The translations under genes were made by a program, and so were the position numbers. Below the pieces are notes generated by a model that saw only the letters and a list, made by a program, of their open reading frames with translations, was not told the origin of the DNA and did no database searches. Source: Bradyrhizobium sp. ISRA430 (GTDB lineage: Bacteria > Pseudomonadota > Alphaproteobacteria > Rhizobiales > Xanthobacteraceae). From it: 64,000 nt of DNA. Below, one piece after another: positions 61,506 through 64,000 of this stretch. Each line of letters starts with the position of its first letter. Position 1 is the stretch's first letter. Where the stretch lies: the NCBI RefSeq assembly GCF_029909975.1, contig NZ_CP094516.1, positions 744,001-808,000 of the forward strand. Direction: 5' to 3'.

Positions 61506-64000
61506 CTAGTTCAACACTTTCACCAGGTCATCAGCCTCGCGCAGATCGCGGGACGTTTCCGCAGATGCAAATTTCGCCCGGGTCGATATCAGCAGCTCTC
61601 GTGCTTCGGCGCGTCCGGATGCGCTCTCGCCGGCGCTGACCAGGCGCCCGATGCTGATCGCCGTGCGCAATTCCCAACCGACCGCCCCAAGCTTCCTGGC
61701 AGAGGTAAGCGAACGCTTGAACAAGCGCATGGCAGCGCGGTCGTCTCGCAATGGTTCGCAACACAATAGCGAGCCGTGAATCCGATAAATCTCGGGAGCT
61801 GCCCAGCGCTCGCCGGTTTTCTTCATCAGCGCCTCAGCCGAAGCAGCGAAGCTTCGAGCCCTTTCCATCTGCCCGATCCGTCCGAATTCTGTGGCGAGCA
61901 GAGTTCGATAGAGTGGAATCTGAATGCACCGAGTCTCGGCAGGTAGCCTGCCGAGCAAGCCGCATAATTGTTCGAGCACTTCCGGCGCGGGGCCTCGTGC
62001 CGCCAACGCAGCGGTTGCCCACAATGGGCCGATGACCCGGTACATCGGATAGCCGTACTCGTCAGCGACCTTCAGGCCGCGCTTTACGCTGGCAAGGTTG
62101 GCCGCAAGATCGCCCTCATACCAGTGATCGGCGACGCCAAGAATGGAGGCAAAAGCTTGCATGAACGGATGCCCGATCTCGTTCGCGAGCTGACGCGCCG
62201 TCACACAGCACTCCCTGGCTCGCCCCGGGCGGCCCAGCAACCATTCGATGTGTCCGGAATAGACAAGCGATACGATCAATGGATCATGCTGATAAATCTG
62301 GACCAGCTTGCCATGCTCACGCGGATTGTAGCGAGCGCTGACCAGAGCCGCGAGCTCGCTCGCCTGCTCCAAACGACCGAGAAAGAAATTGGCGATTACG
62401 GCAGCGGTGTAGGCCATGAGGGCGGCCTCGTCATCGCGCCACGCTTCTGCCCGCCGGACGAAATCCTGCGCGTGTTCGAGGCCCTTGGTGAGCTCGCAGT
62501 TGACCAGCTTGGCTATAGTACTTCCCCACAGCACCGTCGCCTTCTCGCGAATGGTGCCATGGCTCGCGCAAAGCTTGAGTGCACGACTGTAGGGGCCATA
62601 GACGTTCGGATCGGACCATCCGGCATTGGCCGTGTACGCCATCGCCAAATTGGATTGCAGTGCGATTTCGGCCTCGAAGCGCCGTGGTGACGCCGGCATC
62701 TTGGGTATCAGCGAGAGGCCTTCGCGAAGATGAGCCACGGCTTCCTTGGTGGCAGAGCTGCGGAGCGCGGATTTGCCCGCCTGAAGCCAAGCCTCGATCG
62801 CTTCCGGAATGTTGCCTGCGCGTGCATAGTGATAGCCCAACACCGCCGGCTGGCTGCTTTCTCCAATGCCGGCTTCCTGGAGCAGCCACGATGCGACGCG
62901 CGCATGGAGCTCACGCCTTTCCTCCTTGAGCAACGAGGAGTAGGCGACTTCCTGTATCATCGCGTGCTTGAACGTGAAGACCGTGCCTTGAGACTCCTCG
63001 CTACGATACACAATCCCGGCTCTCTCGAGCGCCCGCAACGAGTGTTTCAGCGTTTCGTCTTGACCTGGAAGCACGCTGAAAATGCCGTCATAGTTGAAGC
63101 GCCTTCCGAAAACTGAGGCGATCTGGGCGACGCGCTTGGCAGGTCCGAGGCGATCAAGGCGCTCCATCAGTGAATCGTGAATGCTTGCCGGCACCAGAGG
63201 TTCCGGCAACCTCCCGCTCGGCACAGGGCTCTCAGCGGCCAGCGGGACCGCGCCGGAATCGACGACGGCCCGCGTAAACTCCTCGACGAAGAGTGGCACG
63301 CCGTCGGTTCTTTCCACGATCTGGCTGGTAATCCGGCGCGGTACGAGATCGCTGCCCGCCACGGCTGCGACCATCTGCTCGCATTCATGCGCCGCCAGCT
63401 TTTGCAGAGAAATCCGTCGAATTGCCGGGCCTGACAACCAGTCGGCGCTGTAATCATCGCGATGCGTGATCAGGACCATGATCCGCTCGCCAGGACATTG
63501 AGCTATCACGCGCACCATCAGTTCGATGGTGGTCGGGTCCATCCACTGGACGTCCTCGACGATTCCGAGGACCGGCCGCTTGCGCGAGGCCGCGACCAGA
63601 GCATCGATGAACACCTGCAAGGCACGCTCGCGCTCCGAGGGAGATCCGAGATCCGCGGGTTCGTATCCCGAGCATGCGGGTATCGACAGCACCGCTCCGT
63701 AGTAACGAAGCGCCTGCTCGACATCGGTCACGGCTCTTGCCAAGAGCGAACGCAACTTTGCCAATGCGAGTTGCGCGTCGTCGGTGTCCTGGATGCCGGT
63801 CGCACGTGTGAGCCGCTCGATTTCCGGGGCAAGCGGCGTGTTGACGTGGAATGGTGAGCATTGCAGCGACAGAACATCGCGCGGAGATGCATCAAGTGAA
63901 CTGCGAAACTGGCGGATCAAACGTGATTTGCCGATGCCGGGTTCACCGGAAATCACGCCGACCTGTCCCGAGCCGGCTACGCTTTGCTGCCACATCTCGG
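61506..64000 (-). CDS. Large AAA/TPR signalling ATPase (partial, continues past the right edge)
   Basis: At least 831 residues of the C-terminal part are visible; the frame is open at base 64000. NTPase domain with Walker A GEPGIGKSRLIRQF and Walker B VLGIVEDVQWMDP, then a winged-helix-like segment, followed by about 400 residues of helical TPR-like repeats. This is the layout of the AAA-ATPase half of rhizobial proteins that begin with an adenylate/guanylate cyclase domain, or of LuxR-type MalT-like regulators. The N-terminal domain is outside the window, so neither is proven. It converges on the DyP gene with a 54-base gap. Confidence 0.85.
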   Translation of the reverse strand, partial: EMWQQSVAGSGQVGVISGEPGIGKSRLIRQFRSSLDASPRDVLSLQCSPFHVNTPLAPEIERLTRATGIQDTDDAQLALAKLRSLLARAVTDVEQALRYYGAVLSIPACSGYEPADLGSPSERERALQVFIDALVAASRKRPVLGIVEDVQWMDPTTIELMVRVIAQCPGERIMVLITHRDDYSADWLSGPAIRRISLQKLAAHECEQMVAAVAGSDLVPRRITSQIVERTDGVPLFVEEFTRAVVDSGAVPLAAESPVPSGRLPEPLVPASIHDSLMERLDRLGPAKRVAQIASVFGRRFNYDGIFSVLPGQDETLKHSLRALERAGIVYRSEESQGTVFTFKHAMIQEVAYSSLLKEERRELHARVASWLLQEAGIGESSQPAVLGYHYARAGNIPEAIEAWLQAGKSALRSSATKEAVAHLREGLSLIPKMPASPRRFEAEIALQSNLAMAYTANAGWSDPNVYGPYSRALKLCASHGTIREKATVLWGSTIAKLVNCELTKGLEHAQDFVRRAEAWRDDEAALMAYTAAVIANFFLGRLEQASELAALVSARYNPREHGKLVQIYQHDPLIVSLVYSGHIEWLLGRPGRARECCVTARQLANEIGHPFMQAFASILGVADHWYEGDLAANLASVKRGLKVADEYGYPMYRVIGPLWATAALAARGPAPEVLEQLCGLLGRLPAETRCIQIPLYRTLLATEFGRIGQMERARSFAASAEALMKKTGERWAAPEIYRIHGSLLCCEPLRDDRAAMRLFKRSLTSARKLGAVGWELRTAISIGRLVSAGESASGRAEARELLISTRAKFASAETSRDLREADDLVKVLN

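Overview
The window is a single GC-rich chromosomal segment that looks like Bradyrhizobium or a close relative in the Nitrobacteraceae (Hyphomicrobiales). This rests on the trigger factor-clpP-clpX-lon order, a full nuoA-N operon followed by birA-type ligase, RNase J and methylmalonyl-CoA epimerase, several short helical proteins of rhizobial style, and two palindromic repeats of a kind I associate with these genomes. The species is inferred from protein style only; no rRNA or other marker is present.

Layout. (1) 1-9357: end of the nnr metabolite-repair gene, a Tat-exported but copper-ligand-poor multicopper oxidase relative, tRNA-Leu, and the proteostasis block tig, clpP, clpX and lon, whose members are separated by hairpins and candidate heat-shock promoters. 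(2) 9358-11623: a GFA-family protein, tRNA-Val, small proteins, a methyltransferase and repeat debris. (3) 11624-19254: czcCBA plus a His-rich czcD-like carrier on the minus strand, with a divergent short cation carrier. (4) 19336-26369: a Cu/Ag cluster on the minus strand (YtkA/FixH-like protein, cusB, cusA, an unlisted 42-residue Met-rich membrane peptide, cytochrome c, Spy/CpxP-like protein), with a Met-repeat secreted protein upstream. The two RND systems sit back to back; only the first has its own TolC-type outer-membrane factor.

(5) 26513-31516: small protein, methyltransferase, peptidase T, HU, tRNA-Asp, small protein, MFS transporter. (6) 31578-33456: a Rieske oxygenase, with the MFS gene, divergent from a MarR regulator; two near-identical 17-bp palindromes lie between them. 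(7) 33590-37267: a TonB-dependent siderophore receptor, a PepSY membrane protein and a small membrane protein, probably one iron-uptake operon. (8) 37508-53091: the 14 complex I genes in order, carrying two non-subunit genes (an FkbM-type methyltransferase between nuoD and nuoE, and a 68-residue membrane protein between nuoE and nuoF) and a NuoL with a His-rich insertion. (9) 53093-58036: birA-like, rnj, mce, two small membrane proteins and mtnK.

(10) 58278-64000: the most unusual block. A catalase-related heme peroxidase, a 239-residue protein of unknown family and a DyP-type peroxidase overlap end to start and are preceded by a perfect TGTGA-N6-TCACA site. Facing them is a large AAA/TPR signalling ATPase that runs off the right edge. 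I consider this triad, the accessory genes inside nuo and the peptide-rich copper cluster the best candidates for undescribed biology.
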